From Ricinus communis (Eukaryota; Streptophyta; Magnoliopsida; Malpighiales; Euphorbiaceae): 64,000 nucleotides of DNA. Position 1 is the stretch's first letter. Each line of letters starts with the position of its first letter. Location of the stretch: NCBI RefSeq assembly GCF_019578655.1, contig NC_063265.1:5676501-5740500 (forward strand), given 5' to 3'. The translations under genes were made by a program, and so were the position numbers. The notes under the pieces are model-generated. The model was not told the origin of the DNA and did no database searches. It worked only from the letters and a program-made list of their open reading frames with translations. Shown here one piece after another: positions 33,765 through 46,889 of the stretch.

Positions 33765-36700
33765 AGATATCTGACCAAATGCAAAGCTGCATCCCAATGT
33801 GCCTCACAAGGATCATTAACAAATTGGCTCAACCGTTGCACACTTGAGTTCAACAATCAACCTACTAACCTCCAGTATTTATCAAGCTCTGGCAATTTAG
33901 CACCAAAATCAGATGAGGACTTTTGCCCTTTTGAAAATGGAGTTGACACAGGTTTGGCACCTATCAACCCTGCATCAGCTATAATATAAAGAGCATATTT
34001 TCTCTGATTGATGTAAGTTTCTGGATCATACCTTACTATTTCTAAACTGAAGAAATATTTAGCATAACCAAGGTCCTTAATTATGAAAGTATCATGAAGA
34101 AACTATTTGATTTGCATAATTAGAGACTCATCAGTTCATGTAATTAACACATCATCTACATAAACTAATAATACCATAAATGTAGTAGATGTATCATAGG
34201 TGAAGAGACAATGGTCATAAGCGGACTGTAGAAAACCAAACTTCTGCAATTGACTGTAAAATTTAGAGTTCCGTTGTCGTGAGGCATGCTTAAGGCCATA
34301 TAAGGATTTTACTAGCCTACACACTTGACCTTTAGTAGCCTTAATATATCCAGGAGGCAGTAAATAGACTTCCTTTGCTAGATATCCATGCAAGAATGCA
34401 TTATTGATATATAGTTGATGAATTGGCCAAGATTTTGCAGTTGCTACAGCTAGAAAAATTCAAAATATAACTAACTTGGCTATAGGAGAAAAACTATCAA
34501 AGAAATCAATCCCCTCCACCCGATGATAACCCTTAGCTACTAAACTAGCTTTGTATCTCTCAACTGTACCATCAAATTTTAATTTGATTTTATAAACCCA
34601 TTTTCTTCCTATAGCTTGCTTAATAGGAGGCAAATCAGTCAAAACCCAAGTGTGATTATGTTCTAAGGCATCTAACCCCTTTTGCATAGCATCAACCCAT
34701 TTTACATCAGTGCTAGCAACTTTATATGAAGAAGGTTCTTCGAAAGTGGAAAAATTAGCTAAAAAAGACATGCAATAGAAAAAAAGGTGATTTATAAAAA
34801 AAAGTTGCTGGAGTATAAGGGGAAGACTTGATGAAAACAATAGATTGAGAGATAGTAGAAGTAGGAATAATAGTGCAATTTATAGTACTGACAAAATTCT
34901 CAAGCCAAGTTGGTTTTTGTACAAGTCTAATACTATATCTAAGTGGTATAGAATTAGGTATAATAGTAGGTGAAGAAGAAGAAACAGGAGAAATGGATGA
35001 ATCGGGTGTAGAAATTGTCTTGTCTGGTGTAATAGTGGCTGAAGTAAGTGGTGGAGGTTGAGACAATGAAGAAATGGGCAATACATAAGTAGAATCATGC
35101 ACAAGAACTGGCAAAGGACTAGAAACATCAGAGCCAATAGATACTTGAGCAAATGGAAAAATATTTTCATGAAAATGAATGTCTCTAGTTGTGAAAATCT
35201 TGTGAATATGTAAGTCATATACTATATATATAAGACTTTTGACTAGAATGATAGCTAAGGAAGACACACTTAAACGACCTTGTATCAAATTTACTTTCAT
35301 GCAGGAAGGTGTTAGAAACATAACACAAGCAACCAAAACATCTTAGTTTCTCATATGTAGGTGGTTGACCATATAAAAGTTCAAAAGGAGTTTTCCAATT
35401 TAACAATGAAGTGGGTAATATGTTGATTAAATAAGTAGCCATAAGAATGAAAAAAGACTAGAAACATTTAGGCAACTTAGATTGAAACATTAAAGCTCGT
35501 GCCACCTGCAACAAGTGTAAACACAAAATGTTTGATGCAAAATGCCATGGCAAGCTAGGAGTTGTTGAAAATTTTGAGTCAAGAATTCAGTACCATTATC
35601 TAATCTCACAGATTTAAATTTGTGATAAAATTGAGTTGAAATCATTTTAATGAAAGACTTAAAAACATACAACACTTGACTCTTATGAACAACAAATAAG
35701 TCCAAGTGGCCCTGCTGTACTCATCAACTAAAGTAAAAACACAACAGGTACTAGTAAGGAAATATTCTTTATATGGTCCCCAAATATCTATATGGACGAG
35801 ATCAAAAATTTTTGTAAAGTGAGTTTTACTAATAGGAAAATCTAGTCTACTTTGTTTTGACATATGACAAATATCACAAGTAGCAAAATGATCATCTGCA
35901 CACGAAGGTATAAAAGACAAATGTCTCAATATAGTTGTCGAAGGATGTCCTAATCTCCTATGCTAGTTATCAAGAGATGAAGAAGAAACAAGAACTTTAT
36001 TGATAATGAATATCAATACATTGATTATTTACTGATAGGATACAAGAATTATCTGGTGTTATGATAGGTATAAAAGGATTTGGTATCAACATTATAGGAA
36101 TGAACAATTGAAAAACATTGTTGAGGACCTAGTACATATAAGTTGCCTACTATGTTTCCTACTGTTATAGTCTTCTCAGTCTGTTGGTCCTGCACCAAGC
36201 AATGAGTAAGGTAAAAGGTGAATTTTACTTGCGCTGTTTTAGTAAGTTTACTTATAAAAAGTAAATTGAATTTAAAGGATGGTATGTGTAGAACATCTGT
36301 TAGGCATAAAGAGGGATGTAAATGTATGTTATCAATATGAGTAACATACTTAACAGATGCATTAGGCAAATATACAGCGCTTATGTCTTTCACAGGTTTG
36401 GATTTAGAAAGAAAAGTCAATACATATATGATTTGAAAAGTCCTGTGTCCACAATCCAATGACCTTTTTCAATAAAAGAAGCAGCAGCAAAAGTAAAACT
36501 AAAGGCAAAAATGTTACCTACAAAGTTGTCCATATGTGCAAAGTTAATTTGATTCTCAAAAACCATTGTGTTTCTTTTAATGAGCTTGCTTAATTCTTGT
36601 TGCACTATATTTGCAATTGGGGAAGTATAATGTTTCTTCATAATACAGTGGACTATCCAGAGCATTTACCACTCCCTTCCAAGTAAATTGACTTCTATCT

Positions 36701-37390
36701 TTATATTCTTTATACCAATTGGGGTAACCATTCAAGCGAAACAAGTGTCTCTAACATGACCACCAATGTTGCAATAATCACAAAATCTTTCTATTTTATC
36801 TATATAACTAGCACCTCTTCCACTTTTTCTACCAATATAAAATGTTCTTCCATAACCTCCTCTCCTAAAATTTTGTGTTCTGATTAACATAGCAGTATTA
36901 TCAACTGGTTCAGCATATGTAATACTAACTTCTCTTTGTGTTTCTACTGTTAAAACCATAGAATAGGCGATTTATTGTAGGTAACAAATCCATAATAAGA
37001 ATTTGATTCCTTACATGATTATATATGTCTCCTAATCCCATAAAAAAACTGCATCAGTTGATTAATCGAAGTAATTTCAAAAATGGCTTTAGCAGCTCTA
37101 CAGATACATTCAAATCTAGCATCATTACAACTACAAATAGGTATAGGAACTAAACAAAACAACTCATCCCACAACTTCTTCAATTTTGTATAATACTTTG
37201 AAACAAACATTGTACCTTGTGTAATTGAACTTATCCGCCTTTGAGTTTAAAATACTAATGATCCATTGTACATACCATATATTTCTTCTAACTCTTTCCA
37301 CAAATCCTTAGCAAAAGTAGTATACAAAAACGAGCTATTTACATGTGTTACAGTCTTGTAACCAATTAATTCTACAATCTTTATAACTCT
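33765..37390 (-). mobile_element. Degenerate Ty1-copia retrotransposon (gag-pol remnant)
   Basis: Read on the minus strand, domains follow copia order. Gag fragments (KDLWKELEEIYG near 37300, YYTKLKKLWDEL near 37190) come first. A CCHC zinc knuckle follows (FCDYCNIGGHVRDTC, about 36732-36785), then protease (WIVDTG, about 36440, with the usual residues after DTG altered). Next are the pre-integrase and integrase core (RRLGHPSTT near 35950, CDICHMSKQ, HIDIWGPY, VRLDNGTEF) and the integrase C-terminus ([15 protein letters not shown]). Reverse transcriptase is clear (GRKWVYKIK, SLYGLKHASRQ, LLVYVDDVLIT near 34140), and the start of RNase H ends near 33765 (HLVRYL). Frameshifts and stops abound, for example a stop where the conserved Trp before HRRLGH should be. 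The RNase H end and both LTRs are missing. Confidence 0.87.
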
Positions 37391-37916
37391 CTTTTAGGAC
37401 CTCGTCGATTCAAAATCAGGAATGAACATGAGATAGAAATAAAGATAAAGATAAATGAGAATAGAAATAGTTATCTTTTGTATTTGTTTGCTTTAATATG
37501 AAATGAAAATTATGTTCTATTTATTGTTGATACTAATAATAGTAATATTATAGAAATATTAAAATCTAACTTATTATTCTAGTATGCACAAATGTATAAA
37601 AATTAATAGAAATAAAAATAATAAATTGTTACTTCATTTATTTGACTATTTATAATTGGTTTGACTTAATTTTCATATAAATGAATGAAAAGTTTATTCC
37701 CTAAGAAGGAGAAAACGATTAATTTTCATTAATGAAGAAATCTCATTCTAAATATCTAAAGTAATTTTTAACTAACTAAACATCAATAGTATTAATTACT
37801 CTTTTCTATTTCCATTTCTATTTATTTTTTCACTAACCAAACAACCCTCTACAGATTAATTTATCATGCGTGTCAAATGCAAACAATGAATGGCAAAATG
37901 ATAAATCATTTCTAAG
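37391..37916. other. AT-rich spacer, possible MITE
   Basis: Segment 37430-37860 begins with gataaagataaatgagaatag and ends near ctattttctatttccatttc-like sequence, whose complement resembles the left side. The right flank carries aaccaaacaaccc, typical of hAT-type MITE ends. The match is too loose to define borders. Confidence 0.3.
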
Positions 37917-38303
37917 TAGAATGGATATTTAAACATTTGAACTTTAATGATATAGTTATTTTAACACCTTAACTTTTAATTTAACCCGCTTGGGCCTTTT
38001 CAAAGAGAGGCAGACAATAAAAAAAAGGTCATTCTGAACAAAGTTATATTTTTGTAACCTCTTGTATACCCTTAATTCTCAATTTAACCTAATAGCCACT
38101 TGAATTTAAATTTTTGATAATATATATATATTTGTTGAATGAAATCACATATAAATAAGTGTTAAAATATATTAAAAAAAATAATTGAGTCATTTATTAG
38201 GTTATATAGAAAGTTAAAGTATTTATCAAGTTATATAGAATGTTAGGATGTTAAAATAACTAAATAGCAAAAATTCAATGTCTGAATATATATTTGGCCC
38301 TTT
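37917..38303. repeat. Foldback (MITE-like) element
   Basis: The left end (tatagttattttaacacctt, about 37951-37970) and the reverse complement of the right end (tagttattttaacatccta) match over about 60 bp on either side of about 260 bp. A related right-end fragment is at 21540-21625. No transposase coding. Confidence 0.5.
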
Positions 38304-40118
38304 TTCTTAATTTTTTTTTTTTGTTTTTTCCTTTTTTCCTGTGAAATGTTTTGCCAGCTTAAATCTATGTACAGTAAAAAGAGCTCCAGTATATATTAAA
38401 ATCCAATACAAAATAAAGCTAACTTTGTATTATTCATGTTAAGTTTTATTTGTTATTTTCTTAAATGGCAGCTTCATGTTTAAGTCCTGTAGATTTGCGT
38501 GTTTGGGATATTAAAGTTGTTTTTGAGATTTCACTTGATAATTCATGAAATATTTTTTATATTATTTATATATATAAGAGCATTTAAGATTTAATGATGT
38601 ATTGTCTTTCTTTTAGATTGTTGGCATCTATTTATCTTTTTCTTGTGAGATTTTAAAGATACATTTTTCTATATTAGTATAAATCACGTGTATTTTTCTA
38701 TACATTTTTCTATACACACAATTTCTTAAAGCGATCAACTTTGGTTAATAAAGAAAGCACGTGTATCTATTTTACCATGCGGCATATATAATGTATTAAA
38801 AGTATAAAATCTGACTTTATATTGTTATATATCAAATAATTATTTGTGTTGTTTTCCAAAGATTTTATTCCATATAATTTTTCTTAGTAAAATCTTTTTA
38901 TGAAAAAATCTATTTATGCTATTGGTAATGGTATTTGATTTTTCTGGAAAAAAAAGAAGAGAAAAATAACTTATGTTGTTGCATAATAAAAAGAACATAT
39001 ATCAGACTTGACAAATATTTTCAAATAATTTATTTTTGATGCGAATGATTTAGGATGAGTTATATAAATATAATGATCTTAGAGACTCTTAATTATAATT
39101 TTCAAGTATAATTATAATTTTCTTAGAGACTCCCAATTATGATGTTCAAGTATAATTGATATAGAAATTCAATCAATTTCAAAGTATATGATTGAGTTGA
39201 GTTTAACTGAATTACCAAAACCATGTGCTTCCCATTTTTTTGATTTTCTTGCTTTATTATCAGGAGAACTCAAGGAAGCAAAACCCCTCCTTAACTACCT
39301 GACCACAAAAAAAGAATTGAATAACAAAGAAAGAGAGACATGTAAAACTGGGGCCTTTTAGCTCCCCAGTCAAAAAACCTTACCAACATTCAGATTTTTC
39401 AACAGGAATTTTTCTCTGCCAAAGTGACAAAAAGAAAAGAAAAGAAAAAGTTGAATTCTCTCTAAGCCAAACCCAACTAATGATGCACTGTACCATTATT
39501 CAAATAGATTCCTTCTAAAATGGACCATCATGATCTTACCAGAAATTTTTTTGTTTTGATCCTTGTAGTAAACAGAATCAAGAAATTGGCCAACAAAAGG
39601 AGAAGGTAGGGCCCTTGACAGCACCTAAAAAGAAACGCTGATGAGAAGAGTGTGAATTTTTGTCTATCTTTGCTCCCTTTACTTATTGTTTCTATCTTCT
39701 TCTTCTTCTTTTTTCACTCTCACTCTCTCTCTCTTTCTTTTTTAACCTCATTTTACTTGCTCTCTCTCTCTCTCTTTCCTTTTTTATGGTTCCACCATTG
39801 CTACTTTTTCTTTTGACCAAAACCCATTCTTCTTATTGATTCTGTTGAATCATCTGTAAACATGTAGCAGTAATTGATGGATTGGAGATGGACCCATTTT
39901 TGTACATGGCATGCGATCTTCTTGGCATTCATACTTCCCTCAAGAAAAGGGTGAATACTGGATAGTACAACTTCTAAGCCTAGACGAACCTATAAAAGTA
40001 ATGAACAATAACAGTAACATAGCTAGAGCCTAGAACATTCAAATTTTGGTACCGGGTATTTGAAAGTGGACATATAGCATGCTTATGTACACGGCTTGAT
40101 GTGGTAGTAGGACGGTCA
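38304..40118. other. Intergenic spacer upstream of the small basic protein gene
   Basis: AT-rich to about 39200, then more complex with TC-rich tracts at 39690-39785. No reading frame or RNA gene was recognised. The last kilobase probably contains distal promoter sequence. Confidence 0.45.
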
Positions 40119-40126
40119 AAAGGTGC

Positions 40127-40132
40127 CACGTG
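40127..40132. promoter_or_regulatory. G-box CACGTG upstream of 40514 gene
   Basis: A perfect CACGTG in the context gccacgtgc lies 382 bp before the ATG at 40514. It is the core for bZIP/bHLH factors and an ABRE-like context. Activity is inferred only. Confidence 0.4.
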
Positions 40133-40417
40133 CATGGCTCATGCACGTATATTAACAGTCAACCTAGCTATTTGAACAAAGATACTATAATAACATAAAT
40201 TTCCATGAATACACCCCTAGCTAGTAATCCCTCATCTCGATAAGAGGCCACACACTCCAATATTTTACCTTTATCTTCAGTATCCTTATTTAATTTTTAT
40301 TTTTGTAATTTCTTTCTTTCCCCTTTATGTCACATTAATTCGACAATAAATACTCCTTACGTCCTTACCAACTGCCCCTTCTTCCTTTGTTCTCAATTCC
40401 AACTATTTCCCTCCTCT

Positions 40418-40418
<1 letters not shown>

Positions 40419-40453
<35 letters not shown>
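40419..40453 (+). repeat. (CT)n microsatellite in the 5' leader
   Basis: About 17 uninterrupted CT units end 60 bp before the ATG at 40514. Such pyrimidine tracts are common in plant 5' UTRs. Confidence 0.85.
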
Positions 40454-40456
<3 letters not shown>

Positions 40457-40513
40457 ATAGAAAGATTCATCTTCCTTCCATTGGCTGTGCACTAGTACTA
40501 GTCCTGGGTTAAA

Positions 40514-40903
40514 ATGTCAGGTAAATCAAGCAAGCGGGTAAGTTTCAGTCCCGATGTCCACGAGAAGCCTACCATCTTCCTTAAACATGGAGGCGGAACT
40601 AGAGCAGGTGTAAACAGGAAGAGGGTTGCCGGAATCTTCACATTTAGGCTGCCAAGAAGCTCAAAATTTTCTCCGGGAAGACTACTAAGTCGGTTCAGTG
40701 CTAAGGTGGTTAGGGTTCTAAGATTTGTGTCTACGAGAAGGAAGTCTTCGCGAAAGGTTTCTTCAGCCAGCTTGACAAGATCAAGATCACTTGCAGATGC
40801 AATAGACTCGCAGCGAGCTGAAGCTATAGAAGACTGTATCGAGTTCTTAAATTCTTCATCCTCTTTGCAAAGATCAAACTCGTATTCTACATATTCTTGC
40901 TAG
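40514..40903 (+). CDS. Small basic Ser/Arg-rich plant protein (often labelled josephin-like)
   Basis: Intronless frame for 129 residues, starting at ATG in context aaaATGTC. The N-terminus KRVSFSPDV resembles a phosphatase-binding RVxF-type segment (seen motif; role inferred). The centre (about 40-85) is strongly basic with FRLPRSSKFSPGRLL and RKSSRKVSS. The C-terminus has an acidic RAEAIEDCIEFLNSSSSL block and a serine-rich tail. This arrangement matches a conserved family of small plant proteins that databases often call josephin-like, but no Josephin cysteine-protease domain is present, so that name should not be read as function. The CT-rich leader and the T20 run after the stop frame the gene. 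Function unknown; possibly nuclear given its basic charge. Confidence 0.75.
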   Translation: MSGKSSKRVSFSPDVHEKPTIFLKHGGGTRAGVNRKRVAGIFTFRLPRSSKFSPGRLLSRFSAKVVRVLRFVSTRRKSSRKVSSASLTRSRSLADAIDSQRAEAIEDCIEFLNSSSSLQRSNSYSTYSC

Positions 40904-40930
40904 AACCTTTTTTTTTTTTTTTTTTTTTTT

Positions 40931-41763
40931 GCATTAATCATCAAACGGAGTATGTAAATGAAAGAAATTAGCAAGTTTACGATTCATTGATGATTGATCA
41001 TCATAAATTTCCGAGTCTCTCAAAGATGCAAATAGTAAGATTAATCAGTACATAACAGCATATTATTTTCTGTACATTGATCAGGATTATTGTGCATAAT
41101 AAGGTCAACTCTTAGTTAAGAGTAAATTTCACACTGTCTAGGATCAAAATGCCATAATTTTCACACATGATATCTCAACACCATCCAACTAATGGAAGCA
41201 GACCATTGCATGGGTGGGCCAATCCTATATGATTGAGGCCATCAGACACTCTCAAGTGATCGAGTCCCAATCACTGCCATAATTGCAAGCTCCTCGAATA
41301 TCCCACTTCAATTCCACTTCTTCTTCTTCTTCTTCTTCTTTTCTTTAAGTCATTTTTTTAAGACTGAAATTCACTTTATTTTCAGTTGTTTTCATCCAAA
41401 TGATATCAAACCCAACTTGGCCGAAACAGTCCATTACAATAAGCACGAGTCAGAAGCCTTGCAGAACACCCCTCAGTAGTAGGAGCGGACAAAATTGTGC
41501 AGTGTCATCTATGTAGTTTTGTTCCTGATATAAAGCTGTCTCATGTGCATCTCTCAAATAAAGATGAAAGGGAAACATATTTAATATTTAAAAAAAAAAA
41601 AAAAGATGACAATGTTCATGACATTTATAATTGATCATCATGAGAAAAAACACTTGGGACAGAGTAATTACTGTTTTCTGCCAGTAATGTGCAAGTACAA
41701 CAAAACTAATACCTTATAAATTCGTTAGATGCAAGTGTTGAAGAGAATATTTTCAAGGCAAAA
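40931..41763. other. Spacer between convergent genes
   Basis: Holds the presumed 3' ends of the 40514 gene (+) and the methyltransferase gene (-), a (CTT)n patch near 41317-41340 and an A16 run near 41590. No gene seen. Confidence 0.55.
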
Positions 41764-44700
41764 TCAAGAATCCAAGGAGAGTTTTTCAAGCTCTCGGATG
41801 CCACGATTAGAAGCTTTCTTCATCTCGAGAGCTCTTTTGTATGGAGGGGCAATCGGAGGTTGGACAGGATCCAAGCTCTGATAAGTGCCCTCAGCAACTT
41901 TCGGTAGCGGATATGATCGGTCAGAATCATACCCACTAAGGTCCCCACATGCTAGAAATGGGATATACACCTTATTTGGTCCTTCCAGCCATCCACTGCT
42001 GCAATCTGTAATGCCACACAATTTTCATAAAGTTCTGAACAATTGAGTAATGAAAAACATGTTATGTTTAGAATCAACTTCATTTGTTAATTAATTTGTC
42101 TCACTTGATAATGTGTGTGTATATATATATATGTAAAGATCTCACAAAAAATTGCAGAAAATTTAAGAGAAGTGCTTTTGTCTTCCTCGAAGATGAAAAG
42201 TTACTTTTCAAGTTTTTTAGCCAAATGGATGACTTGCCTCGAATTAAAATAGAAACCATCAGGCTATATGAGACAAATTGCAGAGCAGGGGGTAGCCTGC
42301 ACTGTTCATGCAAATCCAATTCATTTACATACTTTCATTAATGATTTCTCAATCACTCTGCTTACATTCCACTAATCTCAATATTGCAATTGACCGTGAG
42401 TGCTCAAAAAGGTTAGATTGTCCAATCACTTAACAATTCATGAGAAGAATTTAAAATAAATAAAGAACATAAGCTGCACTTTGCTAGCCACGCATGAGTT
42501 GTTCCATAGGGCAACAAGAAAATGGCCAAAACAAATAGTACGAAGGCCCAAGGTATGCTTTACTGAATGGATTAGCTATGAATTGCATAAAAGGATTTGA
42601 GACATTATCTATTAAGCAGAAAGAGAGACAATGATGTCTCTGCTGATAATTATCTCAGGAAACATCATCCTTCAAGCATAGCATAGAATCTACAAACTTT
42701 TACACAGAAATACAGAGAAAAATAATAATACTTATTTCTATAATGGAAATATTACATTACCTAGATCATCCATGCCTGAGGGACTTCCCACCTTTTCTAG
42801 AAGGCGATGCAAGTCTTTCGGATTAAATCCCTCTGGAGGGGAATAATTCTCGCACACTGCAAATGCCTCTGCATTAAGAACGATGTAACATTAGCTTCAG
42901 ATATTTCATCCTGTCTTCTTTGCACGTATGATCGTCTAAAAGTTTCAGGCCCTGGCTGATTCACCTCCGCCGACTTTTGAACAGCAATGGTGGTTTTGTT
43001 CCAATTGCGTGGCATTACTACTATACAGCTCATAAGATTATTTTACCTCCTTTTTGGTGCCATAGAAAGATCAGAATCTCATGAAAGTGAGACATGTGAA
43101 GCAATAATCATGGAATTAGGAACCAGAACATTTCTGGTCTAATAAAAAAAATCATATTGGTTTGCATTTCAGAGTATGTTTTATCAACATGTTATTTTTC
43201 TTGAAATACCTTTCTTGTGCATTGCAAACTTGCAGTCACTCAGTCTTATATAGTAGTCACTTGCTGGGTTTAGCCAATATAATCCTCCTACCCAGCAAGT
43301 GCTTCAATTATATTAATCATACAGAAAACTAAGTAGGTCAGTTGCCAAGAAAAGAGAAAGGACAAGAAAAAGGAAATATTACTCTCACCAATGCTAGAAT
43401 TACGACTACTTTTAGGTTTTGCAAAAGTCACAACAGGGAAAAATAATTTGAGCTGCAACAAAAAAAACAAAACAAAACATAAATGGTCCATATGAGCTAA
43501 TAAAAACATCTCAACTGATCATGGCCTTCAAATACATAGATAAATTGAATGAATTGGGGTTAGGCAGTATTGCATTGAAAATATCTGCTAGCATTTTAAA
43601 ATCCGTGCAAAAAAGAAGACGGGCAATACTCAGTTGCTCATCGTTACCACTAATTCAACATCATGCAACTATAGTACTTTTAACATCTTAGCTTATATTC
43701 CATTCTAATACAGAAAATGAGCCCCCTTTATCTGAGTCAATAATTGCACTGTACTATCAGTCAAACATAATTTTGCTCATTGGTCAAACTTACATCAGCA
43801 ATTGGAAGATAGCTCAATAGTTGGCCAAATATTTCCCAAACCGGGAACAAAGAATTAGCACAAAACAAACTTTGCCCTAGAAAGTCAGTGGAATTAAGAA
43901 ACAAACTTCATTAAATCTTATGAACCTAATTCTATGATTAGACTCTAATAAATAAACATTCTATTTACCTGGCAGTAGAGAAGACTTGTATCCTTTCCAC
44001 GAAATATCTTTGCAATAAATTTCCCACCTTCTCTAAGTATGTGTGTGACAATTGTCAAGCCCTGCAAACAAAATGATCCAGCAGAGCCGCTATTACTCTA
44101 AGAAGAACCTGATAAGATTCACAACATTCTCCAAGACAACCACAAGCAAACAAGAAAGTAAAAGAAACATGGTTTGCTAATCCAAATGGAACAACTGTGA
44201 GCAAAAGAGAAAAGAAAATTCATAGGGTGAAGCATCGATAGCTGTTTCAGTAACTCCTTCAAAAGTTTAATAAAAATAATTAAAGAAAAGAAACTCTTGA
44301 ACCCTGCAATGACCCAGAACCAAGAGTCAGGAAACATATAATCTCTCATTATTTTCGTCCTCCACATTCAATTGAAAGTAGAGACTTTGGGTTGGGCACT
44401 CTAAGAAATTCTTTTAACCAAATAACCTTCCTTGTTTGCAACTTTAAGAAGCAGTAACCAAATTAAAACACAATTCAGATCATTAACTTAATACTTCTGT
44501 TCGATTTAGAATGCCTTCAAGTTCAACCAAATCATTGACTTCAAAATCAGCCCCAACAAAATAAATGTGTTTCGTGCAATTTACATAAAAACTAAGCCAT
44601 CAGGTACATGATCCTACTCTGTTTTAGGAAACTAAAGCTGGCCACTGCTGCAGCCAAGGAATATTTATGAAAAAGCCTCCTACATTTTAGTATTTGAAAT

Positions 44701-46872
44701 TTTTCCAATTAAATTGATGATTTAGTGAATCATTATTTGTGCAGCATTCTCACCATTGAATACTGTATAAGTTGGTTAACTTAGCTAAGCTGAAATTCTC
44801 ATGCTTCAGATCACTCATATTTTTTGCATATCTAAATCTCAGTGAAACAGGACTGCACAGAGATCTAACTGTGTATTACTTATATTAAAAATTCCTTTAT
44901 GAAAGGAATGCATAATCATGCAGGACCATTAAGGAATCTGAATACTTACTGCTAGTATGAGTTGGGACTGAACAAACTCATCCATGTCATGAAGCCCAGT
45001 TACTGCAAATCAGCATGGAATTAAGCAGGGTTTAGAAGGCAAAAAAATTAGTTAAATGTCCATTAATCCAGTCAATAATGTGATTAACCATTTAATAGAA
45101 AGGGATACCATCAGGTGCACCATCGCATACAACCAGGTCAGCCTTGCAGCCGTCAAAATGCCTAATTACCTGTAAAAGAAACAAAGATCAATAATTAAGA
45201 ATGGATTACTACACCAAAGTGTATGCATGTTCATACCAAAAGAACCAAAATAGTAGATAATGGTCAAAGAGCATTCAACAGACACAACTATTTGATAGCA
45301 TCCTTAAGATTGTTAATGCAGTCATTCTTCTAATCTACCCCATTTTGAGTATATATTACAAAGAAATTCCTTTTAGAATTCCTAGATTCATTCAAAGCCT
45401 TCAATAACACATGATACTCATCTGAAGAAGGCACCTTTTTACATCTACATGCCAGTCATAGGCCACTAAATGGTGCTTGCTTGTCCTTATTTACTAATAA
45501 TAAAAAACAAGAATCTCACTCATGATGCTCAAGTAAAAAACTTGAATGGGATGAATCAAATCCTCATTAAATTTTATTTTTCCATTAAAGCAAGAGTTTA
45601 AACTATGACTTCTCCTCTGAAGACTAAAAGTAACAGCATATGTTTGGGAATTATCACTGTACATTCTAATATAGCTGAGATCATTTGCCATTTAATTTTG
45701 AAGAAACAATGAGCATAAGGTTTCTACATAAAGTGACTTAAAAACTGCATCTGAAGATAAACCTAAACAACTATCTTAAGTTCCTCACCACTTCAGCTGT
45801 TCGAGCATTAGTGATGTCACCCTGTACTTGGATAACACCTTCAATTGGAGCCATAGGTTGCAAGTCAATAGCCACAATAAGAGGAAGATTATCATCCCTG
45901 CAATTACAATTACCATCTCAACAGGAATGCAATAAAAATGAGAAATAGTTTTCACATTTCCTTTTCTTTTATTTTTCGTTTTTAAAAATATAAAATTTTA
46001 TTCTCTAAACTTTTAGTGGAAGACAACAGAATTTGTGAACTTGTGTACAGGGGAACAAACATCTTGAAGTGAGCCAAATATTAATGTATTTAGGCATAAT
46101 ATATTTCCTAATTAACAGACTGAAAATTGACCTTGAATCTTGTGTGAGCTTTGCTGGTAGATATAATTTACGACTCAAAACCTGCAAATGAAGTAGGTAA
46201 TAAGAAAATAGTTAAGATGCTTTGTGATCATCACCTAGCAAATAGAAAGGATAAAGCATCACATGACCATGTCTTAAATAATCAAATATACCTGACTCCA
46301 GCTACCAGGTGCAGCACATAAATCTACCACGCGCTTTACCCCTATAAATCGAATCATATAATTAAAAAACAGAACGTTTATCACAACTGTAACTAATATA
46401 TCTAATGTGTTGCAGCCTAATTCTTTTCACACAGGAATAGACAAATGCCTTCTTTGGAATAAACAATGTGCATGAATTCAATTAAATGGCATGATTTCAT
46501 TAATATCAAAATGCCATATTCTTTTTAAGTGAAAAGAATTGAATTTCAGCAACTATGGACTTTCCAAACACAAGCAATATCTAAATAGAATTGAAATGAA
46601 CTGATTCTTGCATCTTTATAGTCTCCAAACAACTGAGAGAGAGAGAGAGGCAAGGAACCTTCAAAAATGTTAAATTCTTCATCTATTTGGAGAAGCTTAA
46701 AGGCACTTCGAGCACGCCAACCTTCTTCTTTAGCTTTTCGGTAGTAGATATCCTACACACCCCAAATTGTATCATTATCATAACTACCAAAATAAAACAA
46801 ACAAACTTTTATTTTTATTTTACATAAAGCATTTTAAATAGTTACCCTCTTATCCCTTGAAGCTTTTCCCAT
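41764..46872 (-). CDS. TRM7: tRNA 2'-O-methyltransferase, TRM7/FTSJ1 family
   Basis: Eleven exons on the minus strand (46872-46846, 46752-46659, 46341-46292, 46181-46132, 45897-45789, 45169-45109, 45002-44950, 44061-43969, 43452-43389, 42868-42761, 42005-41764) join in frame to 316 codons plus stop, with GT-AG introns. The protein is a RrmJ/FtsJ-fold SAM-dependent enzyme. It begins [19 protein letters not shown] and carries the SAM motif [13 protein letters not shown] (45-57). The catalytic tetrad is visible as K28, D126 (VVCDGAPD), K162 (EGGKF) and E201 (RNSSIE). The short C-terminal extension after about 215 and the [12 protein letters not shown] end fit the cytosolic TRM7/FTSJ1 group. That group methylates ribose at tRNA positions 32 and 34, rather than the nucleolar SPB1 or mitochondrial groups. 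A 5' UTR intron is likely, since gatgcag/gtttgtcgagg precedes the ATG. Confidence 0.92.
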
Positions 46873-46889
46873 GCTTTTTAAATATTTGC

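Noticed and set aside
40514..40903. Josephin deubiquitinase activity for the small basic protein
   Set aside because: The catalytic Cys/His domain of true Josephin proteins is absent and the protein is only 129 residues; only the database label is shared.
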